Source: Oscillospiraceae bacterium (GTDB taxonomy: Bacteria; Bacillota; Clostridia; Oscillospirales; Ruminococcaceae). Taken from it: 64,000 nucleotides of DNA. The DNA lies in NCBI GenBank assembly GCA_022835495.1, contig BQOK01000001.1:2604001-2668000 (forward strand). The letters run 5' to 3'. The notes beneath the pieces were generated by a model that was given only the letters and a program-made list of their open reading frames with translations, had not been told where the DNA came from and searched no databases. How positions within the stretch are numbered: position 1 is the first letter of the stretch; every line of letters begins with the position of its first letter. A program made the translations under genes and the position numbers. This document shows positions 51,550 to 59,700 of the stretch, piece by piece.

Positions 51550-53406
51550 CTACCGCCGTGCCAGTCCCATGCGGACGGTCATTTTCTCGTTTTCGAGCAT
51601 TCGTTTGATGGCCACATACGTTTCAATGTCATCCACCTTGAAGATGTTCTGGCTGTTGTCCACGAAAGTGGTGCCGCCGCCCTGCGCGGATATTAAGGCG
51701 CGGGACTGTTCGGCGGTATAGACCGCCTCGCCGCCCGCAAAGCGCATCAGCTCCGGCCCGTTTTCGCCAACCCAGCGCCAGCCGGGAGTGGCGGAACGAG
51801 TGCCGCGGGCGTAGCCCGCGCCGCCGACCTGCGCCTGCAGCTCGCCCATGCTGGGCACCTGTATCGTACCTGTGTTGATCATGGGCACGCCGCGGATCGC
51901 GCTGATCAGCATGGCGATACCGGAAGTCACCAGGAATACAGCAGCGCCCACCATCAGCAGGTCCGCCGCCAGCATGACGAACTGGGAGCCGGCCGCGGCT
52001 GCCGTTGGCCCTGCGGCGGCCAGCGCTTTCGTGGCTGAAGCAGTGCCCGTGGCCACGATACGCATGCCCAGGGCCGTTCCCGTCGCCTTTACAGCGATCA
52101 GCGCAAGCCCGCCGCTGACGAGCACCACCGCCGGATTCAGCTCCGACAGAAACCCGATGACGTCCGCACCTACGCCGATGATGTCGCCTGCCGCGTCCAC
52201 GATGGCCAGGATCTGGTCTTCGTGGTCCAGCAGCACCTGAGCGAACGTCGTCTTAATTTTCGTCTCGATGGGCTCGATGCTTTTCGCCAGCTCCACATAT
52301 CGCAGCTGCAGGTTGTAGTTGGCCTTCTCGGCCTCGATCATATCGGAGTTCCCGGCCTTGTAGCTTTCCCACAGTTCGTCCAGCCCTTCCTTGCGCAGCG
52401 TCTGCAAAGCAAGGTTCTGGCGGCTGGCCTCGGAGCGTGTCCGGCCCAGACGTTCGTTGAATTTCTCCACATCCACGCCCAGGCGGCCGAGCAGCTCGGA
52501 GAACTGGCCCGCGGCCTCGCCGGTGGCGATGGTTTCCTGCAGGGAATCGGCCAGGGATTCAATTTTCATAGTTTCCGGGAACTTGACCACCGCGCCCGCC
52601 AGCATGTCGATGACCTCATACGCCTTGTCCGCGTCATTGAAGCCGGTGGCAAGGATGTTGGACAGCGCCTCCACCACTTCATTGGTGTCGCCTGTGATGG
52701 CATAGAGCTCACCGGCCTTGTTGTGCAGCTGTTCCATGCCCATGCCAGCATCCCTGGCGTTTTGCTCCAGGAAAGAAAGGTCGCGCCGCAGCTCCTTGGT
52801 CTGCTCCATCAGTTCGCCGCACTTGCTGATCACCGCGCTCAGCGCATTGCCGGCCAGCGTGCCCAGGGCCACATCGAATGTCTTTGCGCCCTTGCCGCCG
52901 TCCTCCATGCCCTTGCCCGCGCCTTTGGCGTTTTTCTCAAGGTCTTCAGCGGAACCGGATGCAGCGTCCATAACGTCCTGTGCGTCAGACAGCGCCGCGC
53001 CGAAATCATCGGATTTTTTTGTGTTTTTCTCAATCGAGGCCTGAAGGCTCAGCATGCGTTTTTCCAGCTTCAGAGCCTGGCTGCTGGTCTCGCCGTATTT
53101 ATCGGCCAGGCGCTCGTGCTCCCGCTCGCAGTTGGAAAGCTCATTCTGCTGATTCACGATCGTGGCGTTAAGGATATCCAGCTCTTTCTGCGCCTCCTCG
53201 ATGCCCTTTGTGGTCGGTTCAATCTTCCACTTTTCAGCATTTTTCCGCGCTTTTTCCAGTGCGTCATCTGTTTTGGCCACGGCTTTCGCGGAATCTTCAG
53301 CCATGCCCTGCACCATGTTTTTGACCTGTTCCAGCGTCTGCTTCACGCGGCTGATGTCAAATTTCAGGCCGAGGATGACGCCGTCATCCGAAGCTGTTGT
53401 CGGCAC
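51550..53406 (-). CDS. Phage tail tape measure protein
   Basis: 618 residues from GTG 53406 (GGAGG 7 bases upstream). Long N-terminal coiled coil (about 10-160), a central conserved block (MEQLHNKAGELYAITGDTNEVVEALSNIL), and hydrophobic helices near 420-520 that would cross the membrane during DNA ejection. The C-terminus contains PGWRWVGENGPELMRFAGGEAVY, a common tape-measure end motif. Sets the length of the tail tube; 618 residues implies a short to medium siphophage tail. Confidence 0.9.
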   Translation of the reverse strand: MPTTASDDGVILGLKFDISRVKQTLEQVKNMVQGMAEDSAKAVAKTDDALEKARKNAEKWKIEPTTKGIEEAQKELDILNATIVNQQNELSNCEREHERLADKYGETSSQALKLEKRMLSLQASIEKNTKKSDDFGAALSDAQDVMDAASGSAEDLEKNAKGAGKGMEDGGKGAKTFDVALGTLAGNALSAVISKCGELMEQTKELRRDLSFLEQNARDAGMGMEQLHNKAGELYAITGDTNEVVEALSNILATGFNDADKAYEVIDMLAGAVVKFPETMKIESLADSLQETIATGEAAGQFSELLGRLGVDVEKFNERLGRTRSEASRQNLALQTLRKEGLDELWESYKAGNSDMIEAEKANYNLQLRYVELAKSIEPIETKIKTTFAQVLLDHEDQILAIVDAAGDIIGVGADVIGFLSELNPAVVLVSGGLALIAVKATGTALGMRIVATGTASATKALAAAGPTAAAAGSQFVMLAADLLMVGAAVFLVTSGIAMLISAIRGVPMINTGTIQVPSMGELQAQVGGAGYARGTRSATPGWRWVGENGPELMRFAGGEAVYTAEQSRALISAQGGGTTFVDNSQNIFKVDDIETYVAIKRMLENEKMTVRMGLARR

Positions 53407-53947
53407 ACATATCCCTCCTTGCCATGGCCGCGTCGTATTCGGCCTCGTAATCTACGGGGTCCAGCGCCACAGCGCGTTTGATGTCCGCATACCGCTCCCG
53501 CTCTTTGGGGTCGGATATTCCGCGCATGTCCACGCTGCGGTAATAGATCGCATTCTTGATCTGGCTCTCGGGCGGCAGGCTGCGGAAAATGGACATGAAC
53601 TGCCACCAGTGCATCCGTGCTGTGAAAAGGTCGATGCCCGCGTATACGCGAAAATCCCCCCATATGCGCAGCGCGTCTTTTTTCCAGTCCAGGAGCCGTT
53701 CCGGCGGGGCCGGTTCATCCCCGCGGGGCGGATCGCCGCAAAAATAGAAGTCGAGCACTCCCTGGAAGTGCCCGGCTTCGTTCTGTGGTATTTCACGGAA
53801 TGTATTGAGCAGGATAACGTCGAACTGTTCTTCCGGCGTCAGGTCAGACGCCAGCACCGTTCCCACATACTTCATCCACCAGGCCCAGTCCGTCGGCACC
53901 TTTCGGCCCAGGATCTGGTCCGGCAGCTCCAGAATCGCCGGATACAT
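53384..53947 (-). CDS. Phage Gp15-like tail assembly protein
   Basis: 187 residues from ATG 53947, with AAGGAGG about 10 bases upstream. Resembles the bacteriophage Gp15 family, found between the tail chaperone and the tape measure: ILELPDQILGRKVPTDW, WKKDALRIWGDFRVYAGIDLF, WWQFMSIFRSLP. Likely the second tail assembly chaperone. It overlaps the previous gene by 104 bp in a different frame. Confidence 0.78.
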   Translation of the reverse strand: MYPAILELPDQILGRKVPTDWAWWMKYVGTVLASDLTPEEQFDVILLNTFREIPQNEAGHFQGVLDFYFCGDPPRGDEPAPPERLLDWKKDALRIWGDFRVYAGIDLFTARMHWWQFMSIFRSLPPESQIKNAIYYRSVDMRGISDPKERERYADIKRAVALDPVDYEAEYDAAMARRDMCADNSFG

Positions 53948-54371
53948 TCGCAACCGCCTCCTTCAGCTCCGGGACCAGGAACTGGTCCACGATCTCCCGG
54001 CGTCCTTCCATGACCTCGCCGTAAATGTACGCACAGAGGCTGATGTGTTCGTTGATGTTCTCCGGGCGGCCGTCAAAGATCTCCCGGTATTCTTCAACGC
54101 CCAGCGTGCCTTCGATGAAAGCGCGGCACATGGACACGGCGTCCGAAAATTTTTCCAGCGCCTCCTGCGCCATGGAGGAAGCGCTCCGGCCGTCCGGTCC
54201 GCCCGGCTTCAGCTTGGCGTCCATCGCGCAGAATGCCTGCGCAGCCTGAAGCACGCGGGGAAAATCCCGCGTGACGCCCTCCAGCATCCGTTTGTCCGAG
54301 ATATCGCACGGGTATGCGCGGCCGCAAATGGTGATCTCGTGCTTTTTGGCAAACTCGAACCCCGCGCTCAT
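53844..54371 (-). CDS. Phage tail assembly chaperone-like protein
   Basis: 175 residues. Starts by overlapping the major tail stop (ATGA). Features: KHEITICGRAYPCDIS, a helical centre (EALEKFSDAVSMCRAFIEGTLG) and a disordered Gly/Pro C-terminal tail made from the region that also encodes the start of the next gene. In siphophages this slot is the G/GT chaperone that coats the tape measure before tube assembly. The phase of the overlap is not the usual -1. Confidence 0.7.
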   Translation of the reverse strand: MSAGFEFAKKHEITICGRAYPCDISDKRMLEGVTRDFPRVLQAAQAFCAMDAKLKPGGPDGRSASSMAQEALEKFSDAVSMCRAFIEGTLGVEEYREIFDGRPENINEHISLCAYIYGEVMEGRREIVDQFLVPELKEAVANVSGDSGAAGPDPGPKGADGLGLVDEVCGNGAGV

Positions 54372-54892
54372 TTCGCAGCCACCTCGGTGGAAGCCGCAGC
54401 CGCTTCGGGTTGAAACGTGGGCGTGCCGTCCTCACCGATGGTGACGGTCCCTTTTTTCGGGGTGCCAAGGATCTTGAGGCCGAAGCTGATGTTTTCACGG
54501 TTTTGGGCGTCGCCGGAGCCATCGTCCGTGATGGACAGCACGCCCTCGCCCTGCCGGCCGTTGGGCTTGCCGCTGCCCATATTGTCATAGCACTCAATGA
54601 ACTTGACTTTCCGCTTGTCGAGATCGTACAGGCGGTCCATGACAGCGTCCTGCGCGGCGTCGCCAAACCTGCGGAAACCGGTGAAGGTACGGGACACGCT
54701 CACGCCTGTGACCTCGCTTTCGGCCACGCCGCGCCCGGCCATGTCGTAGTATTCCTGGCTCTGTTCGTTGATGCTGTTGCCGCGGGATGTGATGCCGGAG
54801 GCAACCTCCGCCCATTGGGGCGAATCGTTTGCGCTGAGGTCGATCCACCAGCGGCGGTTGAATGTCTTTGGGGTTATATATGTTCCAGGCAT
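54368..54892 (-). CDS. Major tail protein
   Basis: 174 residues, ATG 54892 after GGAGTG. Beta-rich tube-protein fold: N-terminal RRWWIDLSAND, a long loop (INEQSQEYYDMAGRG), VSVSRTFTGFRRFGD, and ENISFGLKILGTPKKGTVTI at the C-terminus. Matches the size and position of the TP901/phi13-like major tail proteins that stack as hexamers around the tape measure. Confidence 0.82.
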   Translation of the reverse strand: MPGTYITPKTFNRRWWIDLSANDSPQWAEVASGITSRGNSINEQSQEYYDMAGRGVAESEVTGVSVSRTFTGFRRFGDAAQDAVMDRLYDLDKRKVKFIECYDNMGSGKPNGRQGEGVLSITDDGSGDAQNRENISFGLKILGTPKKGTVTIGEDGTPTFQPEAAAASTEVAAK

Positions 54893-54898
54893 GCTTCG

Positions 54899-55309
54899 TC
54901 ACTCCTTTTCGTAAATGAGGGCGCCTTGAATTTTGTAGACGCCATATTGGAAATTTTCGTCCCAATCTGTAAAGGCTCCGTTTGAGGCGGAAATTGAGAC
55001 AAAAGAAAGGCCGTTCCCGGAAAGAGGGACGCCCTTGCGGTTTTGCAGCTGGACCCAATCCTGCAGCTCTTCCATAAAGTTGCAGTTGTCCAGCCGCATG
55101 ATATCATCAGCAGTCATGCGGGTGGCGGCAATGATAAAGTTGTATTGCCATGTGGTCGCTCCACGCATATCCTGTTCGATGATGGCAGAACCGGCCGGGA
55201 AGATCCCGTACCCCTCGGCATCCGTCTCCAGCTGGTCGGTGCGCGCCTCCAGATCCTTCAGCGCGGGACACTGCGCGAACAGCGCGCGGATGTCGTTTAA
55301 AACAGCCAT
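54899..55309 (-). CDS. Phage minor capsid / tail-terminator-like protein
   Basis: 136 residues, AGGAGG 6 bases upstream. Sequence such as AEGYGIFPAGSAIIEQDMRGATTWQYNFIIAA and ENFQYGVYKIQGALIYEKE fits the 'minor capsid 3' type family found just before the major tail gene, probably the tail terminator or completion protein. Start and upstream stop overlap as TAATG. Confidence 0.72.
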   Translation of the reverse strand: MAVLNDIRALFAQCPALKDLEARTDQLETDAEGYGIFPAGSAIIEQDMRGATTWQYNFIIAATRMTADDIMRLDNCNFMEELQDWVQLQNRKGVPLSGNGLSFVSISASNGAFTDWDENFQYGVYKIQGALIYEKE

Positions 55310-55713
55310 TATGGTCCTCCTAAAATGTTCCGGCGTTCATCCTCAATGATCCGGTCCTTTTCGGCGGCCATGAGGCGCTCAAGCCAGAAAGGACCGGCAA
55401 GACGATTGAACGTGGTAGTGTACCGGATATCTTTGTTTGTAACGTGTTTCGGCTTGCGCCCGGCCATGACTTTTCCGAAATACAGATACTTGACATGCGG
55501 GCCGCGGATGACGATGCGGCCGTTGGCCGGTTCCTGGCCCTGGGCGATGGCGTTCTCAATGCTGTTGTATGTGCGTTTGGGCACATACTTGGTGATGCGC
55601 CGCGCAACATTTTTCACAAGATGCTGCTGGGCGCGTCCGCCTTCTTCAAGCCCCAGGTCTTTCACGAGGCCGTCCAGCTCCGGCAGCTTGACGTCAAGTT
55701 CCAGCATGCTCAT
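55309..55713 (-). CDS. Phage minor capsid / neck protein (HK97 gp10-like)
   Basis: 134 residues. ARRITKYVPKRTYNSIENA and VIRGPHVKYLYFGKVMAGRKPKHVT are typical of the gp10-like / 'minor capsid 2' head-tail neck proteins. Overlaps both neighbours by a few bases, as usual for the phage neck module. Confidence 0.75.
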   Translation of the reverse strand: MSMLELDVKLPELDGLVKDLGLEEGGRAQQHLVKNVARRITKYVPKRTYNSIENAIAQGQEPANGRIVIRGPHVKYLYFGKVMAGRKPKHVTNKDIRYTTTFNRLAGPFWLERLMAAEKDRIIEDERRNILGGP

Positions 55714-56021
55714 TCCGTCGTCACCTCACAATGAGGCAGGCCGCCGAATGCACAGTGCACAAGGCTTTTGACGGTCAGGGGCTTGTCTGCAAGCAGCTCA
55801 CGCTTGCTCTGTGTGTCCGTGACCTCGCCCATACGCTCGCCTTGCACCACGTAGTCCTTTTCCCGTTTTTCGCCCTTGTACTGCTCCGGCAGTTCACCGG
55901 GGATGACGATGCTCACGCCGTCCTCTCCGTCCTGCCAGAAGCAGGCGGGGACATACACCCGCGTGTATGCCCCCGGCCCCGTCTGCAGATACAGCGTGCA
56001 GCTTGCGTTCGGCGTCAGCAT
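55710..56021 (-). CDS. Phage head-closure / minor capsid protein
   Basis: 103 residues, beta-rich (CTLYLQTGPGAYTRVYVPACFW, KDYVVQGERMGEV). Size and slot match 'minor capsid 1' / head-completion proteins that cap the capsid vertex before tail joining. It overlaps the partial connector gene by 7 bp. Confidence 0.72.
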   Translation of the reverse strand: MLTPNASCTLYLQTGPGAYTRVYVPACFWQDGEDGVSIVIPGELPEQYKGEKREKDYVVQGERMGEVTDTQSKRELLADKPLTVKSLVHCAFGGLPHCEVTTE

Positions 56022-56312
56022 CCGCTCACCCCCCGGTACAGCAGCCCGCTGCGGATGGGGATATATTGGGCGGCGATACGCAGGCAGCGGCGCTCGAAGC
56101 TGCCGGATTGCTCGTCATCCTGCTGGATGCTGCGGCTCCATTTGCCCACGCTCTCACTGGTCACTTTGCCGCCCGCCAGAACGGCCGTGTCCTGGGCGTG
56201 CTGGGCGTCCGCCAGCGCGCAGTGCGCCATGCGCACGCATTTCGCCAGCGTTTCGTCCTGCTCCCAGGCTCCGTCCTGCAGGCGGTCCAGCGTCAGACTG
56301 TGCAGCATGTAC
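56015..56312 (-). pseudogene. Phage head-tail connector, 5' end removed by IS copy B
   Basis: About 98 codons remain (YMLHSLTLDRLQDGAW...SGLLYRGVSGC). The helical pattern SLTLDRL...LAKCVRMAHCALADAQ and the C-terminal ERRCLRIAAQYIPIRSGLLYRG fit small connector proteins, which normally have 20-30 more N-terminal residues. IS copy B begins at 56313. Initiation at ATG 56308 is possible, but the product would be truncated. Confidence 0.7.
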
Positions 56313-56375
56313 TGCCCCCATACCCGATTTGCCGGACAGAAAAACAATCTGTATAATGGAAAGGGGTAATGAAAA

Positions 56376-56696
56376 ATGTCAACCAAAGAACGAAAGCACC
56401 CAGCGCCGCCGCGTTACGATGAGGCCTTCAAGGCGGGGGCAGTGCGGATGGTCACCGAGCAGGGGCGGCCCAGCCGGGAGGTGGCCGCGGAACTCGGCAT
56501 CTGCATCGACACGCTGCGCAGCTGGCTGAAAGCGGCGGGCGCACCATCGCCGGGGCAAGCTGACCGCCAAAACCGCGACGCCAGACGCCTGCGCGAACTG
56601 GAGACGGAGATTCGAGCACTGCGCAAGAAGCTTGAAGAGAAAGACGGGGTCATTGACATCCTAAAAAAATCCGTCGGCATACTTTCCAAACCATAG
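56376..56696 (+). CDS. IS3-family transposase OrfA (copy B)
   Basis: 106 residues, identical to the copy A protein, including the A-AAA-AAA slippery site at 56663-56669 near the end. Confidence 0.9.
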   Translation: MSTKERKHPAPPRYDEAFKAGAVRMVTEQGRPSREVAAELGICIDTLRSWLKAAGAPSPGQADRQNRDARRLRELETEIRALRKKLEEKDGVIDILKKSVGILSKP

Positions 56697-56740
56697 AGGA
56701 CAAGTACCGGTACATCCGTACGGCCCGCGCGGGGGCCTCT

Positions 56741-57565
56741 GTGGAACTTGTATGCCGACTGCTGGAGGTCTCCCGCAGCGGGTACTACGAATGGCTGGGC
56801 CGCAAACCCTCTTTGCGCCGGCAGAAGGATCAGGAACTGAAACGCCGGCTGCTGAGCCTGCACCAGCGTTATCCCGCCCTTGGGCTGGACAGCCTGTATC
56901 ACCTGATCCGCCCGCAGCTTTCCTGCTCGCGCAAGCGCATCCACCGCCTGATGAACGAGATGAACATCTCCTCCACGCGCAGGCGTGCCTACAAAGCCAC
57001 GACCAACTCAAGACACGCGCACCCCATCGCGCCCAATCTCCTTGCGCGCCGCTTCTCCTTTGACAAGCCAGACACCGCATGGGTCGGCGATATTACCTAT
57101 ATCCCCACCGGCGAGGGCTGGCTCTACTGCGCTGTTGTGAAAGACCTTTGCACAAAGCAGATCGTCGGCTACGCCTTCTCCGACCGCATCGACACAAATC
57201 TCACTCTCGCCGCCCTCGGCATGGCCGTCCGGCGCCGCAAGCCTCTGCCCGGCCTCATCTTCCACTCCGACCGCGGCGTCCAATACGCCGCCTACGCTTA
57301 CCGTCAGCGTCTCGCCAGCCTCGGCATCCGGCAAAGCATGTCCCGCAAGGGCGATCCCTATGACAACGCCGTGGCCGAAAACTTCTTCAGCTGCCTCAAG
57401 TGCGAGTGCGTCCATCTGCGCCATTTCGCCTCAAGGGCACAAGCCATGGCAGACGTCTTCGCTTATATCGAGACCTTTTACAACCCAGTGCGCCCGCATT
57501 CCTCTATTGGCTGGCGTCCTCCGGATGCCTTTGCGCGTGCCTTGTCTGAGCATCCCGCCGCCTGA
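56741..57565 (+). CDS. IS3-family transposase OrfB (copy B)
   Basis: 274 residues, identical to the copy A protein; DDE triad and C-terminal motif intact. Probably expressed as OrfAB by -1 frameshifting. Confidence 0.92.
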   Translation: MELVCRLLEVSRSGYYEWLGRKPSLRRQKDQELKRRLLSLHQRYPALGLDSLYHLIRPQLSCSRKRIHRLMNEMNISSTRRRAYKATTNSRHAHPIAPNLLARRFSFDKPDTAWVGDITYIPTGEGWLYCAVVKDLCTKQIVGYAFSDRIDTNLTLAALGMAVRRRKPLPGLIFHSDRGVQYAAYAYRQRLASLGIRQSMSRKGDPYDNAVAENFFSCLKCECVHLRHFASRAQAMADVFAYIETFYNPVRPHSSIGWRPPDAFARALSEHPAA

Positions 57566-57643
57566 GTGTGATACGACAAGATATCCTGCGTTTCTTTCTG
57601 TTTTTTCTTCATTTTTACTGTCCACGAAACCGGGAAGGGCACA

Positions 57644-57785
57644 CTGCTCGCGCTCGCAGCTCGCACGGCTGGAAAGCGGCGTATCCTGCCGCCCTTCCTA
57701 TCAGATCGTGGCCGACATTGCCCGGGCGCTGGGCGTTACCACCCAGCAGCTCGAGCAGGGCGGCTCTGACCGGCAACGGGCCTGA
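57644..57785 (+). pseudogene. 3' half of an XRE-type regulator cut by IS copy B
   Basis: Reads SRSQLARLESGVSCRPSYQI, then VADIARALGVTTQQLEQGG and stop at 57785. This is the second half of an HTH_3 domain. The 5' half should lie left of an IS copy but is absent from both left flanks in the window. Confidence 0.7.
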
Positions 57786-57802
57786 AAGGGGGAAGCTTCG
57801 CC

Positions 57803-58210
57803 ATGTCTCAGATCGACCAGCTCAAGCAGCTCGTCCGCACCCTTTTGGACGACGGCCGCCCCCACACGCTCGACGAGATCAAGGCCGCCGTGCAGGCGCG
57901 GCACATCGTTCTGCCGCCCCAGAGCAGCGCGCTGCGCACCGCCATTTATAACCTGCGCAAATTCGACGGCTACCTCGAGCGCGTAGCACCCGGGGTGTAT
58001 CAGCGGATCGACGCCGGCTGCGGGCCGGCCCCCGGCCAGCCCCTTACCCTCAAAGAACTGCGCGCGCTGCCCTCGCGCATCGAGGCCACAAAAAGCAGCC
58101 TGCAGGCCTTCGATTGGATCACCTGCTCCGATGAGGAGCTGGCCGCCGCCCGGGAAAAGGCGGCGCTGCTGGCCAAGCTCGGCTTCTTTTCCCCCACTCC
58201 GGAACCCTAA
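57803..58210 (+). CDS. Hypothetical protein with winged-helix-like N-terminus
   Basis: 135 residues, starting 17 bp after the XRE remnant, with AAAGGGGG upstream. The N-terminal 65 residues (VRTLLDDGRPHTLDEIKAAV...ALRTAIYNLRKFDGYLERV..GVYQ) look like a winged helix. The rest is helical with no motif. Probably formed an operon with the now-broken XRE gene. Function unknown. Confidence 0.65.
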   Translation: MSQIDQLKQLVRTLLDDGRPHTLDEIKAAVQARHIVLPPQSSALRTAIYNLRKFDGYLERVAPGVYQRIDAGCGPAPGQPLTLKELRALPSRIEATKSSLQAFDWITCSDEELAAAREKAALLAKLGFFSPTPEP

Positions 58211-58295
58211 AAGCCGCCGCCCGCGGCCCGCCCCGCTCATATCCGCCCGCCTGCCCGCATAGTTTGTAACAAACGCTGAGCGGGGAGGAATGACC

Positions 58296-58559
58296 ATGAA
58301 GGGCAACCCGGAAGAACGGGCGGTGCGCCTGGGCGAATACATCGTGGCTACCGGCGCGACCGTGCGCACGGCGGCCGAGCGGTTCGGCATTTCCAAGTCA
58401 ACGGTGCACAAGGACGTGACCACCCGGCTGCGCTGCCAAAACCAGGAGCTGTTCCGCGAGGTACAGCAGGTGCTGGACCGCAACAAGGCAGAACGGCATT
58501 TGCGGGGGGGCGCGGCCACCAAAGAAAAATACAACGGGATACAAAAACAGCGGGGGTGA
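58296..58559 (+). CDS. spoIIID: Sporulation transcriptional regulator SpoIIID
   Basis: 87 residues. The start resembles the family (MKGNPEERAVRLGEYIVAT), followed by the HTH AAERFGISKSTVHKDVTTRL, then NQELFREVQQVLDRNKAERHLRGG. ATG 58296 is chosen because GGGGAGG is 7 bases upstream; ATG 58290 is too close to it. Acts in the mother cell to switch gene sets between sigma-E and sigma-K phases. Supports active sporulation together with cotJABC. Confidence 0.95.
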   Translation: MKGNPEERAVRLGEYIVATGATVRTAAERFGISKSTVHKDVTTRLRCQNQELFREVQQVLDRNKAERHLRGGAATKEKYNGIQKQRG

Positions 58560-58580
58560 GCGCAGCTCACCCCCTTTTTT
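58552..58580 (+). terminator. Terminator overlapping the spoIIID stop
   Basis: GGGGGTGAGC (58552-58561), loop GCA, GCTCACCCCC (58565-58574), TTTTTT. The stop codon (58557-58559) is in the left arm. Confidence 0.88.
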
Positions 58581-58622
58581 GTGACAAAAGTCACACCCCG
58601 CCCGGCCGCCCCGTGTTATAAT
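58580..58622 (+). promoter_or_regulatory. Crp/Fnr-type operator and -10 of the thioredoxin-reductase-like gene
   Basis: TGTGACAAAAGTCACA (58580-58595) is a perfect TGTGA-N6-TCACA dyad. TATAAT is at 58617-58622. With the start point near 58629 the dyad is centred at about -41.5, the classical Class II activator position, and no separate -35 is present. Confidence 0.7.
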
Positions 58623-58678
58623 GGAAAAAACGCAAGGCGCGGCCAAGGCCCGCGGCGCAAAAAAAGGAGATACGATCC

Positions 58679-59536
58679 ATGGAACAAAAAATGCTCGACT
58701 GCGCGGTGGTGGGCGGCGGTCCGGCCGGCCTTTCGGCGGCCATCAACCTGCATCAGCGGGGCAAAAGCGTGCGGGTGCTGGGCGCGGCGCCCGGCTTTTT
58801 GGAAAAAGCGGAGCGGGTGGACAATTACCTTGGCCTGCCCGGCCTTTCCGGCGGCGGGATGCTGCGCGCCTTTGCGGACCACGCGGCGCAGCTGGGCATC
58901 CGCCCGGAACCGGGGCGGGTGGCGAATATCCTGCCCATGGGCGACCACTTCATGCTGAATTTCAGCGGCGATATTCTGGAGGCGCGCACGGTGGTGCTGG
59001 CGTGCGGCGTGGCCAAGGCAAAGCCCGTGGAGGGCGAAACCGAGTTTTTGGGGCGGGGCGTTTCGTACTGCGCCACCTGCGACGGCATGCTCTACCGGGG
59101 CAAGGCTGTGCTGGTGTGGGGCCTTTCCCCCGAGGCCGCCGGCGAGGCGAACTTCCTTGCCTCCATCGGCTGCCGGGTGCGGTTTGTGGCGGCCAAACGC
59201 CCCGAAACGCTGGATGCGGCCATTGAATTTTTGCCCGGCAGCCTGCAGGGCGTGGGCGGCGGCATGAAGCTGGAATGGGCCCGGGTGGCCGGGCAGCAGC
59301 ATGCCGCCGACGGCGTGTTTATCCTGCGCGCCGCCATTGCGCCCGACACCTTGCTGCCCGGCCTCAGCCTGGCGAACGGTTTTGTAACGGTGAACCGCTC
59401 CATGGCCACCAACCTGCCCGGGGTGTTTGCCGCAGGCGACGTGACCGGCGCGCCCCTGCAGGTGGCAAAGGCCGTGGGCGAGGGGCTGATCGCGGGCCTT
59501 TCCGCGGCCGATTACCTTTCCGCTTCCGGCGCTTAA
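58679..59536 (+). CDS. Thioredoxin-reductase-like NAD(P)H flavoprotein
   Basis: 285 residues, ATG 58679 after AAGGAGA. FAD Rossmann motif CAVVGGGPAGLSAAINL, redox-active CATC (SYCATCDGMLYRG near 132), C-terminal FAD motif NLPGVFAAGDVTGAPLQ. The second nucleotide-binding site reads VLVWGLSPEAAGEANFLA, degenerate compared with GxGxxA, and no typical HRR motif for NADPH phosphate follows. It may therefore use a ferredoxin or another donor rather than NADPH. Monocistronic with its own terminator and a Crp/Fnr-type promoter. Confidence 0.88.
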   Translation: MEQKMLDCAVVGGGPAGLSAAINLHQRGKSVRVLGAAPGFLEKAERVDNYLGLPGLSGGGMLRAFADHAAQLGIRPEPGRVANILPMGDHFMLNFSGDILEARTVVLACGVAKAKPVEGETEFLGRGVSYCATCDGMLYRGKAVLVWGLSPEAAGEANFLASIGCRVRFVAAKRPETLDAAIEFLPGSLQGVGGGMKLEWARVAGQQHAADGVFILRAAIAPDTLLPGLSLANGFVTVNRSMATNLPGVFAAGDVTGAPLQVAKAVGEGLIAGLSAADYLSASGA

Positions 59537-59589
59537 CAAAACAGGGAAAACCATCCTTCGCCCCCAGTGGCTCCTTCCGCAGGCACAAC

Positions 59590-59632
59590 AAAAAGCTGAG
59601 CGCCCCGCACGCTGCGGGGCGCTCAGCTTTTT
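59590..59632 (+). terminator. Rho-independent terminator
   Basis: 20-bp arms (59590-59609, 59613-59632) with a 3-base loop, A-run at the left end and T-run at the right end; works on either strand. Confidence 0.88.
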
Positions 59633-59700
59633 GCCTATAGGTAGTATAGTTGTTTATCTATAGGATCTTGTGGCCCAGGCCATTTCCTTCTATATCCCCC

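Larger units (their letters stand above)
40483..56312 (-). mobile_element. Siphophage-type prophage fragment
   Basis: About 15.8 kb of minus-strand phage modules in standard late-gene order: head-tail connector, minor capsid proteins, major tail protein, tail chaperones, tape measure, tail/baseplate proteins, tail fibre, [shufflon and recombinase], amidase, holin, Dam methylase, regulator. The left edge falls in nrdB and the right edge is cut by IS copy B within the connector gene. Terminase, portal, capsid, replication and lysogeny genes are not present, so it is a remnant as assembled. Confidence 0.85.
56313..57641 (+). mobile_element. IS3-family insertion sequence, copy B (1329 bp)
   Basis: Every landmark is offset by exactly 21698 bp from copy A, and the two encode identical proteins. 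Same ends and internal promoter. Flanks: phage connector gene on the left, XRE-regulator remnant on the right; no target duplication (TAC / CAC). Confidence 0.9.

Noticed and set aside
34615-57641. Classical composite transposon carrying nrdA and the phage fragment
   Set aside because: No target duplication at the outer ends and no reconstructable empty site; kept only as one possible explanation alongside rearrangement or misassembly.
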